The notes beneath the pieces were generated by a model. That model worked only from the letters and a program-made list of their open reading frames with translations. It was not told the DNA's origin and ran no database searches. From positions 10,413,644 to 10,477,643 of the forward strand of contig CM026421.1 in assembly GCA_014871385.1 (NCBI GenBank): a stretch of DNA of 64,000 nt. The letters run 5' to 3'. The translations under genes were made by a program, and so were the position numbers. The stretch comes from Ceratodon purpureus. Taxonomy: Eukaryota > Streptophyta > Bryopsida > Pseudoditrichales > Ditrichaceae. Shown piece after piece: positions 1 through 12,901 of the stretch; position 1 is the first letter of the stretch; each line of letters starts with the position of its first letter.

Positions 1-892
1 CCTTATAACATATGTAGAGAGATCACCCCAGCTAAGACATGTCTAGAGTGTGCATACATCTGTACATGAGACGGCTCCAATTCAACTTCTACATGTGTAA
101 GCAGAAGTATAACTCGGCTCACCAATGCACGTTGGGCAGACGAAGATAACCAGTCATATGCTTTCCATCCCTCCACAAGGATCCACAACAATGCTGATAC
201 CCCACTGGGTTTCTCGGCAATATTTCACTGACTTATATGTGATGGATTCCTCAAACACAACTTCAGTTCAAAGTAACATTGTACTAACGATCCTGGTGGG
301 AGCCGTTCTACATGTATTAGATCCTTCTCTCACAAAAGTAAGCACTTCAGCTGCACATCACAAGCGACCTTCAAAAGACCTCAATCTTATGCAAGTTAAC
401 AATCCAAAGACCGTGTCATAAAGTTGACTGCCTGCAAGAATTTAGAATCCTCCAGTAATATTCTCTAGTAGTATCCTTAATATCCTCTCTGGAATGTAGA
501 ACTGCGAGTGAAGCAAAGAGCAGAGACGCAGAGACAGGGAGTTCAACGCAGGGACCTCTCGTCCACTGCCATCAACTAGAGAGAAAGGTCTCAAGCAAGA
601 TTCAGAATACCAGTGCACTACATTTGTACAAAAAAAGAAGGAAGAGCTCTGGTCCCTTTTTGAGGAGCTGGCGTGGATTCAGTGTCAAGTACCTTGGATC
701 AGAACATCTGTATACCAAGAACTCTGAAAATATACATTAGATATACATTAGATAGATCGGATGATGCAGGGAAACATTCTATTGACAACTCAAACACAGC
801 ATCCTAGTCATGATATGGAATGAGAGAACATAAAGATATAGACTTCCTTGGCTGTAAGCTAATCACTTGAAGAGAAGTTTAAATCATAGGAT
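1..892. other. Left edge, downstream of the alpha-dioxygenase stop; no gene recognised
   Basis: Short open frames exist on both strands, the longest being 98 codons on plus at 125-421, but none resembles a family I know or continues across plausible splice sites. The part next to 893 probably holds the 3' untranslated region of the alpha-dioxygenase gene. No repeat structure was noticed. Confidence 0.4.
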
Positions 893-3800
893 TCAGCTCA
901 TCACTGGTGCGCTCGGTGAACCAGCGCCCCAACGAAGATAGAGAGGGACAGCCTGAGGCGGCTCTGGGATCTGATTCCACACTGAGAATGCAGAAGTGGA
1001 GGTCATCCAGTCTCCCACCAACTCAGGATAGTGGCGACGCAACACGTCCTTGAGGCCCTCGGTGGTGTTCACCCACTTGAATCCCTCCTTGGTATACACC
1101 TCTTCGTTATAATTCGTCGTGAACAGTGGATCAGCTTCCAACCGCCTGCACAGCATTGGATAAACCGGTACTTGCGTTAGGTTTTCCCGAACTTATTCAA
1201 TAAGATGAAACTAAAGAGAAAATTGGTCAAACTGTTGATGATCGCAGAGATTCGTTGCTTACCTTGAGGCCATTATAACGAAAATGAAGAAGGCAGTCTC
1301 GGAGATGGCGAAGCCAGGAGGCTTCTTCTCCAGGAGCAGGCCAACGAGTATGTCAAGACGCTCAACGTCATTGCCATAGAGCTCACGGATGATTGCTAAG
1401 GTTTCCTTGTCCTGTGTCAAGTCCTCCCACTTCCTGATTGTGGGCATCATCAAACTCCTCCGGAACTGGTTGTAGCGCGCAATGGATCGCTCTCGGTCTC
1501 GGAAAACTGGAGTCAGAACAGAGAAGGGATATGCTTCAGCATAAGACTAGCAGACCACTTAAACCTCCCAAATCAAGCAAATGCAAAGAATCATAAAAGA
1601 CATGCTGAATGGGAAGGTGACTTACTCTCAAGACTAGGCATGTCCACAGGATCTGGACGGTCGGTGCCGTCCATGTTCTGAGCGGTCAGCGTGCGCATCC
1701 AGTTCGGGTAATTGAACAATGCGAGTGCTCCGGCTGATTGGTGGCCAAGTGATGTCAGGAGCGTCTTCAACCCCAAGCTCAACGCCTTCTCGTTCCCATT
1801 GTTTCCAAGCAGCGCAGGCATTGGGATCCTGTCATTTGAGCAGGTCAGTTTCAACAAATCTCTCCTCCTTCACCCTGAAAGTTTGGCATTGCGGTTGCAT
1901 GCTTAAGATATGACACTCAACACTCAAATCAGGGGTAGTGTTGGGTCCTTACTCTTCGACGGTGGGCGGCGTATGCTGGTTGACGGGGCTCGATTTGATG
2001 TTCTTGATGTCGATCTTCTCAGGCAACAGGGGATGCATTCGGTACACTGATGTGAACTCCTCCGTGAGAGAGTAGGGTACACCGTGATCATTCGGCTTCT
2101 TCATCCCCACCAAACCACTCAGAAGGGAGAACGGGGTGGTCCCGAACGTGTCTTTGAACTTCTTCCCCAACAACCCATACCTGCAACAAACCCAGTCCCC
2201 GAATGACCACCACGATAAAAACAACCCTAAACTCTCATCTAAAACGCCAACTACATGTCCAAACTCCCAAACATCTGTGAAGACATAGCCTACCAGTTGG
2301 CTCGCATTCCTGCAAGCAACACATTGTTCTTGAGCAGCTGCGTCGTCCAATCAATCGTATGAATCTTAGCCAACACCGCTGCGGTGACAACCCTCGCACG
2401 CTGAAAGAGCTCCTCATCGTTAAACTCAGGATGCGCTTTCTGCACAACAATGTGCACTGAATCAATTCCCAACTCTTCCAACGGAAAAATGGGCTTAACA
2501 ACTTCACAAACCTGAGCTAATTTCGGCGCGAGAATTGGTCACTCACTTTGATCGTGTCACAAACAGCATTGTGCTCCGCGATGAAGAGCGATTGGATGCT
2601 CGCAACTCCAACCCACAGATTCCGAATGTCTCCACTCACGGGCAGGCCATTGCTATCATTTGTGAGCCAACCATCCGACCTGATCTTCAGCTTCCCATTC
2701 TCAAATGTTCTCACTCTCTGCTGCGCCTCCTTCGTACTCCCGTAGATCACACTTGCATCCCTGGCTCCCACAAACCAGACATACCCATCTTCAAGCAAAC
2801 ATCATATCCACAAACAACATTCATTCCTCCTCTATGCGACCTGATTAGCCTTGAATCTATCATAGAAATGATCAACGCAAGGAGCAGTTTGAATCTAGCA
2901 TACCACCAGGGAGTTCGAGTGTTGATGTGGCCGATGACACCCTTGTCAGCAGGAACTTCCTTGGTAGGGTAGATTTTGTAGCTCTTCAATGGACATTGGG
3001 CCGCTACAGACGATGGGGCCGTGATCTCAACCTCCTGATGGATGCAGATGGTCGGAATTATGAGACTCAGAGTGCACAGGAGTTTTTATCTTATGTTGGG
3101 CATTCGTTAACTTAGGAAGAGTTTGTTGGTGTTTCGGTATCTGAAAATTTGCAGCAGACAGCTGAGATATCATTACGGCATATATAGAAGGAGGGAGTGA
3201 TTGCAGTACCTCATTGAGATTCTCGAGGTGGTCGATCCAGTCGTGGATCATGAAGTTGATCCATGCAGCGGCAATCATGTTGAATTGCTTGCCGTAATCT
3301 TGCAGCTCAGTTCTGCTCAGCAGCTTTGCGGCAACGGCAGAGGGGTGCGGGTCTAGTAGCTGCAGACAAACCTCCACCAATTTTATTGATTGTTTCCATA
3401 AAAATATTCATGCGCTCAAACTTTTCGGATGGTCACCACATCGAGATCATTGCAATTATACTAACTTAGCACACCTTCTGCCGGTATTGACAGATGCTGC
3501 GTTCTGATAAAATAAATGAAGGTGAAAAAGAAAACAACTCTAGCAGTGCAGGATTGTTAGCCTGGGAGCAATCCCAAACTTCATCAAAGATATGAAAACA
3601 CACCACTTAAGGAATGGAATTCTTTTCATTTGCGGCAAATTTAAACAATATTATACCAGCTTCCACAGAATTGATTTCGATGATGATAAGCATTTCAGGT
3701 TAGTATTTATCCGTTAAAGTTCTAGCACATCAAAAATTATTGTTGCATATTTAAGCAGATAAAATGAATTAGTGCTGATTAGAGGTGGAAAACTGCTTTA

Positions 3801-4782
3801 TGGAATTGAGTTGTGATGAGTTTGATTTAATGGACCTTATCCTTCTGCGGTTGAGGTGCCATATTTCGTCCGAAGAAGCTTTCACCGTCGGAATATGAAG
3901 TGCTGGGCTCAGCAGCTGAGCCATTGCGTTGTTGCGATCCATGTTCGCAGAAAGTAAGAACGTCGTTTCGTTGAGGAGCAGGGGCTTGGTAGGATTTGGC
4001 GTTGCCAACGGCGATGAGGTTGTACTTCTGGTGAAGCGTTCGCCGAATCTCCAGGTACACCAATCCCACTATCACAGGGGCATTGTACCATTTTCCGATT
4101 CGGTCGGAAATGTGCATTACCTGTTGCCAAATCACGAGTTACGAGGCAACAACGAGTCACGTAGGAGATGAGTTAAATGTCTCTCTCTAAGATAGACTCT
4201 GCTAGGTTGAACTATCTGCCCAACAAACAAGATAGATCACTTTTAGAAGTTTCGCTCTTCATTGATTTTGTCTGGGAAGAAGAGATTAATGAAATATGGT
4301 AGTTTTTGATTCACACTTCTAGAAGTGGTCTCTCTTGTTTGTAGGGCAGACTGTTCAATTTTGTTTTTCTGCTGGATTTGTGCTATATCACTAATAAAAT
4401 TAACATATTGCACCCCTATATGACACAGCTCTCAGAAGAGTTGACACTTGGATATTATGTGTGAGAGCCATATGCCAGTCATTCTAATGTAGCCAAATCT
4501 AAATACCGTCAGCAGGAAGGGCAAAAAGACCTCTCAAGACATGTTACACAACTGCTGATCGAAATGAGGCTGCTGTTTCCAGAAACCTGCGATGAAGTTG
4601 GACATCACCAGCACTTCGAGAAGAGGTTGAAGACTTACAAGGAACAGGAGTTTGTGAAAGACATCCATCTGGTTGTAGAGAGGTCGGAGATCCGGAAGGA
4701 CCAACCATGAAGTGAGCAATCCGAACACCTTGTTAACCAGCCCCATGATTGAGTACTCCTCAAAGCCTGGTATCAGTTCCAA
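893..4782 (-). CDS. DOX1: Alpha-dioxygenase (fatty-acid alpha-oxidation haem enzyme), 10 coding exons
   Basis: Haem enzyme that adds O2 to the alpha carbon of fatty acids, giving 2-hydroperoxy acids; in plants it belongs to stress- and wound-induced oxylipin metabolism. Exons on minus: 4782-4639, 4120-3836, 3359-3210, 3034-2904, 2760-2547, 2439-2294, 2180-1953, 1828-1626, 1506-1263, 1145-893. They splice in frame to 665 residues, against about 640 for the Arabidopsis enzyme. Family motifs seen: FMIHDWIDHLE with the distal haem His (about residue 182), KIHTIDW, and VYRMHPLLP with the catalytic Tyr (about 403) and proximal His (about 406), plus the conserved C-terminal stretch ending FSVW...PLYLR. 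The start ATG opens the only frame joining the conserved N-terminal region. Two points are uncertain: exon 4 could begin 3 bases later at 3031, and the exon 6 acceptor is inferred. No disruption was seen, so it should be functional. Confidence 0.93.
4207..4358. repeat. Imperfect inverted repeat in alpha-dioxygenase intron 1
   Basis: The arm at 4207-4250 is the reverse complement of 4315-4358 with about eight mismatches. The arms include CTGCCCAACAAACAAG and its counterpart CTTGTTTGTAGGGCAG. The loop is about 64 bases. The unit lies wholly within intron 1 (4121-4638). It could be a short MITE or a foldback. No target duplication was identified. Confidence 0.7.
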
Positions 4783-7700
4783 GATGCTAAACCTTCATCT
4801 GCTGTCTCTGCAAGCCTTACAAACTCAAACTCAAACTGATAGGATTGCAAGCATCCAAGCTAGCAAGATTGTCAAGCCTGGTTGCTGGCAGGTTGTTTGC
4901 AATGCTGGTTGTGTACAATGCTGCTAAAAATCCTAACCTTCTAAGCCCTGATACAGACAACCCGAAATGGGTCCCCGGTAGTAAAACAATGTTTCATCAA
5001 TATGGATCTATATGGGCTTCAAGAATGCACCCAACAATGCGCTTCACGTTTCAGCGACCAGTGCAAGGCTCTCTTCCACTTCAACATTATTCGGAGCACT
5101 GAAGTCAAGTTTGCACCATCCCGCCAAGCATTAACTTACCACGTGATCATGGGCATTTCTACAGTTCTATTTTAGTTTAATCGATATTTCAATCCCTTGG
5201 ATATGGAAATCCAGTTCTCAGAAGATGCTGACATGCGGTAAGTTAGCAGGCTACAGTCTGGCCAAATATAGTGGGTGGCTGACTTCCAATAGACTTGTGC
5301 ATTTTCAATTCAACGCTCGTGGTACTGCAAGTTTGACATGTTTGAATGTGACTAACACATGCCAAGCTGGAGGATTGGTGGCTGCGGCGTGCTGAAATGC
5401 TCCCTGAAGGATCAGAGGCTCTGCCTATTGGATTTTCCTAGAGTCATTATTCCGAGCTAGGGTACTTCTAAAAATATCTGAAACATGCAAGTGGTGCTAT
5501 TACTATATATGTCAGAAGGCTGGCAATGCAAGTTTATTATGATCAATACAGACATAACAAATAATGCATGAAACCCCTTTAGCTTTGGAGGTTTCTAATC
5601 GGACTTCATCGTGATTCATGCCCATCAGCGATTAAAAAATATTAAGTTATAAGGCCGGGTAGTGTCGTATACTTTTGTAGATGATGAACAGTTCCTGTAG
5701 AAAGTTTTGGCCTTCCCATTGCCTTCGGCTTCACGTACGATGAAGCCTTCCATTTGGCGAAGTTACTGGAGTGGAGATGCATCACGTGCAAATGCACCCA
5801 GCGGCCAGCCCAACAGTTCGGACTTCGTCACCGCTTCGTCAGCCGTTGCTGGCAGGTGGAGAGTACACTGTAAGTTAGAATATGCTCTTGGGTACAGATC
5901 CTGTACAGATTTTATATGTTTTAATTGAAAATAATGGTATTTTCACGATACTGTATCATAGTACTGGTACATGTTCTTGTTAAGAATTAAAGCCAATTGT
6001 AGAATTAAAGGCAATAATTGCGCTTATTTGAAGCCCGCACTCAAATGAAATGGAAGACATGAAATTTGCAGTGATTTGAGGAAGATCATGACATTGCCGC
6101 TAGGAATGGCACAAACATTCATCATTTAGAGCTTGTTTTCTGATTTCTAAACGGAGCTCCAAAACCTTGCGGTGTGTGTTTCCATTGAGACTGTAATGTC
6201 TAGAGTTTCCAGCACAGCATTTCCAAGTGCAACGGCAAGACTCAGATACGTGGTATAACGTGTTGCGTAATTACATCCCAGAGTTTAAGCCTTCAGAACA
6301 GGGACATGGATCTTCAGCCGAAAACTGGGTACATGCCATCTTGAGAGAGCCAAATGCACTTCAGAAAGTTTAAGCAAATTTATAAAAGAATGTGCAACCG
6401 CCCTTCCTTTTCTTTTGGTGGAATTGAAAGACTATTGCACGTTTTCGATTCTAAAAGACTGTTTCCAGTCTCCTGAAGAAGAGGGAGATTCCTCAGCAAG
6501 GCGGCTGTCGACTGCAGAGGACTATAACCGACTTCAAACGTTAAGAGGTGCATGCACATTCCTTATTCTTATTAAAGATTCAGGCACTTTTGAGAGAGGC
6601 TGAGCTTCATATGAAAGGTGACGTGAACCTTGCGAAGTCATTATAACTTAAAATGAAGGCCATTGCAACAATTTTTCCAGTCCATAAAGATTTCTGTTCA
6701 CCTTCCAGATGGTTGCAATTCAAAACATCCAGTTTAGAGTGTTCAGGACATGGCGTAAATGGGCATGATCTTATATGACGCAGTGTTAGAGAGTGCAATA
6801 ATTTTGAAAGTGTTGGAGATCAATTGTATAAGCAAGTGCATCTAGACACAAAACAAATTCACGCTTCTATGATGTGACTAAACTTTGTACCCAAATTCAG
6901 ACAACTCATACTTCAATCTGCGATCCCACGCGAACAGCAGTAATTCTCACGCGAAGAACAGTAGTTGTCAGGAATTTGAAGCTTCAATCGCAACAAAGAG
7001 ACAAATCGAACTCCTGAGGTTTTGGCAGACGTTGTTGATCCCTTGCAATTTTTGAACTGTACCCACATGTTTCGAAATATGAGGCACGAATTTGCATTAA
7101 CAATTGAGCTCTTTCTTCTACAAACTTGAGCTTAGTAAGAGACACTACTTCACAATATGGTCGTCTGGAACATTGGCCTTCATCAAGTAAGAACTTAATC
7201 CCCCAGACGTCGAATCATCCTTCAATTTTGGCTTCGAACTTGGCGAAATTTAAACTGAAAGCCAAAGCGAGTGAAGAAAAACTTAGAATCAGGGAAGCTT
7301 CAGTAAAAAACACTTACAAAATTGAATCATCATATGTGGTCTTTTCACACCAAAAGATGTTCCAATTCTTCCAACCTGAATAACCATAGTAAACTCAAGG
7401 TTTTTTTTCCAACCATTCTGTGCATTCCTCGCAGCTGTAAATTTTCTTTGGTTAAGATAAATTGTGTTTGTAATATTATGATAGAGCTACTCCGACACTT
7501 ATAACGGAAGACAATTCTTCACTTCTAAGTTATCGGCCTGTGACCTGCAGTTCAGAGAAAAGTCTTAATTCTTGGATGTACATTACAGTGCCTGGCAATT
7601 ATGATTAGCGGCAGAGCTGAAACCGGTGACTGATTCTTGCAGACATGACTCGACATTTCAGCTCTGACGAGCTTCCTTGCACATGCCCCTCTTTACACTT

Positions 7701-8159
7701 TTTTCAGGATTTAATCTTCGCAAAAATTAACTGATCTGTAGTTCACCTCCATTCAAGCCAAGTGAAGAGTCTCGTACGAATTAACTAGTTAACCTCGACC
7801 GACAATTGTGAAGACATCAAGATTCCAGAGCAAGCTGGCCATGTGCACAACTGACTGCCAATTAGGTGCTGCTCAGTTAGACGTGGTGTAACCCGTTTCA
7901 GTGATGATAAGTTGATAACTGCTCCTCTGTCAACGCTGACCATTAGAATTACGAAGGGGCTAAGTTCCAACTCTCTGTATTAGGACGTTAGGACAGAGTT
8001 TCCATTGATTAGAAAAACTCCCTCATATGGGTACCCTCTCAAGAAATAGTATGAATTTCGAGAAATATTTTATTGGTAAGAGAATAACATTGATTTTCTT
8101 TTAAAAAAAGTTATAGATTCTTGAGCTGCAACTAAGTATACAATGTTGAAATTAGATTT
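4783..8159. other. Intergenic stretch with no recognised gene
   Basis: The right side of the alpha-dioxygenase start should hold its promoter. A CACGTG box at 5140-5145 lies about 360 bases upstream of the ATG; it is a common plant bZIP/bHLH site, but one match is weak evidence. A GC-richer open stretch at about 5694-5870 is discussed as a possible exon relic. The rest (6-8.1 kb) has only short unconvincing frames. Confidence 0.4.
5140..5145. promoter_or_regulatory. G-box (CACGTG) in the presumed alpha-dioxygenase promoter
   Basis: Palindromic CACGTG about 360 bases upstream of the alpha-dioxygenase ATG. Such boxes bind bZIP and bHLH factors in stress- and hormone-responsive plant promoters. 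The match is seen; a regulatory role is inferred only from position. Confidence 0.25.
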
Positions 8160-8176
8160 CCTAGCACAAATAGATT
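8160..8176. repeat. Target-site duplication, left copy, of the LINE
   Basis: CCTAGCACAAATAGATT is repeated exactly at 15578-15594. It directly precedes a T-rich run that is the complement of the LINE poly(A) tail. Confidence 0.93.
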
Positions 8177-8301
8177 TTTTTATTTTTTTTGACACAAATA
8201 AAGGGGAGCCCTTTATTGCAAGAAGAAGCAAGAATACAACCCACCCCGCCAAGACCAGCGAGGGGGAGACTGACACAGCAAGATCAAAACAAAAAGAAAG
8301 A

Positions 8302-11300
8302 TTAATCTACATGAATCTCACTAAGCCGGGGACCGGTGAGGTTCCAGCGAGGGTGGTCCAAATCCCAGCTGGCAAGGAGACCTTTGCAGCACCAGAGAGT
8401 CTGAAACTGCTTGATTGTTAGCCGACATTTCTTCGCGTTGCCTTCGAGTTTCTTCAGAGTACGCAGGGTCTTCTCCCACGCTAGCCTCCCATAATCCACA
8501 AGTCCCAGCCAGACTTTACAGCAGATCTTCTCGGGGGCCCAATGTCGTCCTTCAAAGGAGGCTTCATTCCGGGTTCTCCACAGATTCCAAGTAACCGAAC
8601 CTTTGAGCAGGAGCCAGAGACGACTAACCATCTTAAACCTCCGGGGAAGCCGGTGCGCAAAAATGCAATGCTTCCAATTCAGGGTGATTCTTCTATTATC
8701 CAACTAGCTACCGCTCTAATTCAAGTCGACTAGAGCGGAGGGAGTGGACTGCGAAGTGGAGGAAGCAGGTTGGGATGAGGCATTTGCCTCGTAAGCACCT
8801 AATGGCCTGTGGGCACCTTGTGCCCGAGGAGCACTGGGTGCCCCCAGGGGACTATGTGCGCTCAGGCTGCCTGGTATCCGCTGGCTCAGTTGAAATCTTG
8901 GGCTGAGGGGCAAAGGAGTGATCGATCGCCGAGGCACCGATAGGTCCCGATTAGGAGACGAGGGGCGCATGGTATGTAGGATGTCTGCACACCATTGCCA
9001 GATCTGTTGAGCCGTGGGACATTCCCAAAAACAATGTAATATTGTTTCCCTTGTACTTGTCATGCACACAGCACAGAACTGGTCCACTTGATTCTGTTGT
9101 CGGCCCCGCCATGCGTTTACAGCTACACCTTTGTGCCAAATGGCCCATAAAAGTCTTGCTTCCTTTTTCTCTCTCTCTTTGTCCCAAAAGTTTAACTACC
9201 GCAATTTATAGGAGGGGGCTAAGGTCCCGGCCCACTTCTTTTCAACCACCGAGGGCAAGGTGTGTCGCTTTAGCAGGATCCGTCTTTCGAGTTTGGACGT
9301 GAAATCCATGAGTGGGACACCTCCGGCCCACTGCACTCTATCTGGATCCCATTCAAGCTCGCCCATTTTACCGTAGTAAAACAAGATGATGCTCTTTTTG
9401 GGACCCCGTTTGACACTCACCACTCTAATCCGTCGGACACACCCTACCACCTCATTGACAATGTCATCCCCGCGTTCATCGTAGCGGGCCAATTCAAGCC
9501 GCTTGGTGAAGGAGACTTCTACCAAGGTAGCTAACTTCTGTTGCACTTCGTAGAGAGGGACTGAGCCGGGGATGATGTGGATGCTTGGGCCAAGCGGGGG
9601 TTGAAAATGTTCGGAGACCTAACAAACAACCCTGGATATGGTAACAAGATTATCATCGAAGACAGCGATCCATTCACCACACCTCAGAGCGTTAGAGGGC
9701 CTCAGCAAATCTCCCCATTCCCTCCACGCCTTCTGAACTGCTGCTGACCAAGCCCCTGTTTCTTCCGGTAAGAGACCAAACCGGAGCCTAGCTTCCTCCG
9801 TTGAAAGGAATCTTCCCTTGCTCCAGACATCTCTATACTTTCTCATGCCGGCACGGTGTAATGCTGCAGCTCGGGGATTGGAAAATCCGGCACCGATAAT
9901 GGGTACCGAAGGGCACCACCACCAGCTACAACTGAGCAATTCATCCCGGTTCGTTGGACGCACAAAGACGGTATGGGGTAGCAAGTTCTTCCACGCTGCA
10001 ATGACGCAGTTCCACACTATTGAACATGTCTTGGCCTGATGTTTAGGTACAAGGAAATACTCCAAACTAGGCTGCGACCTGCCTTGGCTATACGGTTGGA
10101 AATTCTAAAGACAAAATCGCAGGAACAGGTGCAGGTTCGACTGGCCCGGTTCCATGGACTTGAGAATCCATTTCGCCATGAGGGTCGTCACTGCATCCTC
10201 TGGGTTGATAATATTGATGCCTCCTTCTTGCTTCGACTGGCAACACTGCACCCAGCTCACTCAAGCCCTCGATCTTTGAACCTTCCCTGCGGCAATATAT
10301 ATCATGATAGCGGATTTAAGTCTACCAACCCCTTTCTTCGTTCCTCCCCAAATTGAGAAGAAGAAAAATAATGAGGACAGTAACACGCTGTTGGCTACCA
10401 CGCTTCTCCATGTCGGATTGATCTTCGTTGAACACCAGTAAGAGAGCTTCTTAACAAGGCGTGCGTGTAGGAAATCGTCTACATTGGCGGTGCTCAGTGA
10501 GAGTCCGAAGGGAGCTCCAAGTAGCTTGCTCACACTATCATTATCCGCCCAAGCTATTCCCAAGAGGTCCGTCCATGCTGGTCGGAGCTCCTGATTGATA
10601 CATTTCCAATATCCGTTCAACTTCGACCAGTTAAGTACCAACCCGGTTGCCAAGCAGAAAGTCTCCAAAATTTAGATCATGTTACGAACCTTTTCTTCAT
10701 CTCCCAATAGTGTAAGGGATGTGTCGTCCGCATACTGTGCAAGGGTCTCCTGCCTGTTGCCGAATGGAAGCCGAATGCCCTCAATCCTTCTCTCGGCCAT
10801 CTCCTTGTCCACCATGCGGCTCAATACCTCCGCGATTATGAGGAAGAGGTATGGAGCGAGGGGGCAGCCTTGGCGCACCCCTCGCTCAATCTTGAATGGA
10901 GAGGAAGGAACTCCATTGAGCTTGACGGTGGCTGATGCTCCCTGAAACAAAAGTTGGACCATCCTGATGAACTCAGCTAGGAATCCTAGAGCCTCCATGA
11001 CGCGGAACATACAACCCCAGTCAACCATGTCATATGCTTTGGAAAAGTCTAGTTTGAGAAATAACAGAGGCTGCTGTGAGTGTTCCGCCCATGCGATGGT
11101 TTCATGCGTTAGGAGGAGGTTGTCCAAAATAAAACGCATGGGTAAAAAGGCCGACTGATTGGTACTTATAATCTCCATAAGTATGGGCTGTAGCCGAAGT
11201 TGAAGGGCCTTGACCTAGATTTTGTAACTAATGTTCAACAACGTAATCGGCCTCCTATTCGTCAGCAGCCGCCTCAGCCCCCCTTTGTGCAGTAGTTTAA

Positions 11301-12863
11301 TCGTCCCTTATGTTACCTCGGGCGGGAGTTCTCCTTTGACAATCCCTTCCCAAAGCATGGCCAAGTATTCGTCCCCTAAAAGGTCCCAGAATGTCCTGTA
11401 AAATTCCAGGATGACTCCGTCCGGTCTCGGGGACTTCCCCACTTTCATGTCCGAAAGGGCACCGAATTGCTCCTCTGTTGTCAGGAGGGCGCTCAATGCT
11501 TCTTTGGTCTGGCTGGATAGACTATCCGAGAGATAGCTTAAAATCTGAGCCATGGCTCCTTCATTTGTTTCTGTCCTCGCTGTATACAATTTCTGGTAAT
11601 ACTGGTGACATATGCGGTCTAGGTCGGCCTGGTTCGTATGAGTAGAGCCATCTTCGTCATCTAGTTCAGTGATATGCGATGCATTGGAGCGTTGGCGGTG
11701 GGCGCGAAAGAGCTCTTTCGAACACTGATCCCCTTTGCCTTTCCACTGTAATCGGTTGCGGAGACGTTGGCCCTCTGCCTTCGACTTTTCGAAGCTCAGC
11801 AACTGTCCTGCCACCTGAGCCAAGTCCCCCTGAATTTGTGTGATACTGGCGTCCTGTTGTAGAGCACTCGAGAGCTCTTCGAGCTGTTGCCGCAATTGCT
11901 ACTCTAGAAGCCTGCATTCCTCGGCCTTTCAAATCCTGAACTCCTTGTGAAACTTTACGCACCTGCGGAATTTTCCGAAGAAGGGAAGGTGGGACAGTCA
12001 GGCCCAGAGGCTTCGGATCCCTGCCTGTACCTCGGGCTCCTTGGGGTAAGCTGCACTCATAATATAGGGATATTGGCGCTTGGTTTGTGGTATAAAGCAA
12101 ATCCGTCTCCAAACGGGGAGATGGTCCGAGAAGGAGCAGTCCCCGCAAATTTTGTAGTTATCCTTGTTGGCTGGATCCCCAGGATCTGTGAATGTGTAGT
12201 AACGGTCTAGCCGCGCCAAGATTCTGTCGCTTCCCCATTTCTTATTGTCCCAGCTGTATTTGATGCGGTGAGAGGTGGAGAAGTTATCTTCCACTTGAAA
12301 AATCTCTTTAAATTCCTTGAACACTCTCTTCTCTTCCTCCGTTGTTTGTGAGAGTCGCTGGTTGGATTTGTCTTCACGTCTTTCAACGAAATTCCAGTCG
12401 CTAGTCATGAGCCACTTACAATCACGTGGGAGACTCGTAATTAATTTGAGCCAAAGGATACATCTTTGAGCTGGGGTGTGAGGCACGTAAACGTTGAGGA
12501 CGGCCACGTCTTGGCCTGGAACGCCGTGGAACCTAACCCACTGTGCATCACCACCTAGGGCCTAGCCGGTGTCATGTACCATATGTGTCAGTCGTGGCGC
12601 TATCCACATGCAGACCCCTCCTTTTCCCGCACCTTCTTCGATGCTTGTGTGGTTGTAGGCTGCAGCTGCATCTTGGCAAAGATACTGTGCTCCCGGCCAC
12701 ATCAGCTCCTTGATTGCTTGCGCTCGTCTTCCCCGCAATTTATGTTCTTGTAGGCAGATTATATCCGCATGTCTAAGTTGGTTCCTTTAGTAGTTTCGGA
12801 CTATGTCTACTTTCCCTAGTCATTGAGCCCCTGGATGTTTTGGCTGAATAGTGTGACTATCAT
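8302..12863 (-). pseudogene. LINE ORF2: endonuclease - reverse transcriptase - zf-RVT, broken
   Basis: The polyprotein nicks target DNA and copies the element's RNA into it. It begins near ATG 12863 (FSQNIQGLND). The endonuclease follows, with IICLQEHKLRG, TSDWNFVE and, near 12036, SDHLPVW. The reverse transcriptase follows at about 11.9-10.3 kb, with LKLDFSKAYDMVDW, RGVRQGCPLAPYLF and the catalytic YADD near 10730. The C-terminal part has CAVC...HCFWEC spacing (zf-RVT) near 9070-8990 and ends at 8302. Lesions include a frameshift near 12825, in-frame stops in the endonuclease (about 12560) and between the two RT blocks (about 11310 and 11217), and one after the YADD block (about 10674). Domain order and motifs mark the plant L1 group; the decay means no active product. 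Confidence 0.9.
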
Positions 12864-12901
12864 CAGCAATCTTGAGGGGGGTTGGCCTGCGACGGCTTCT
12901 G

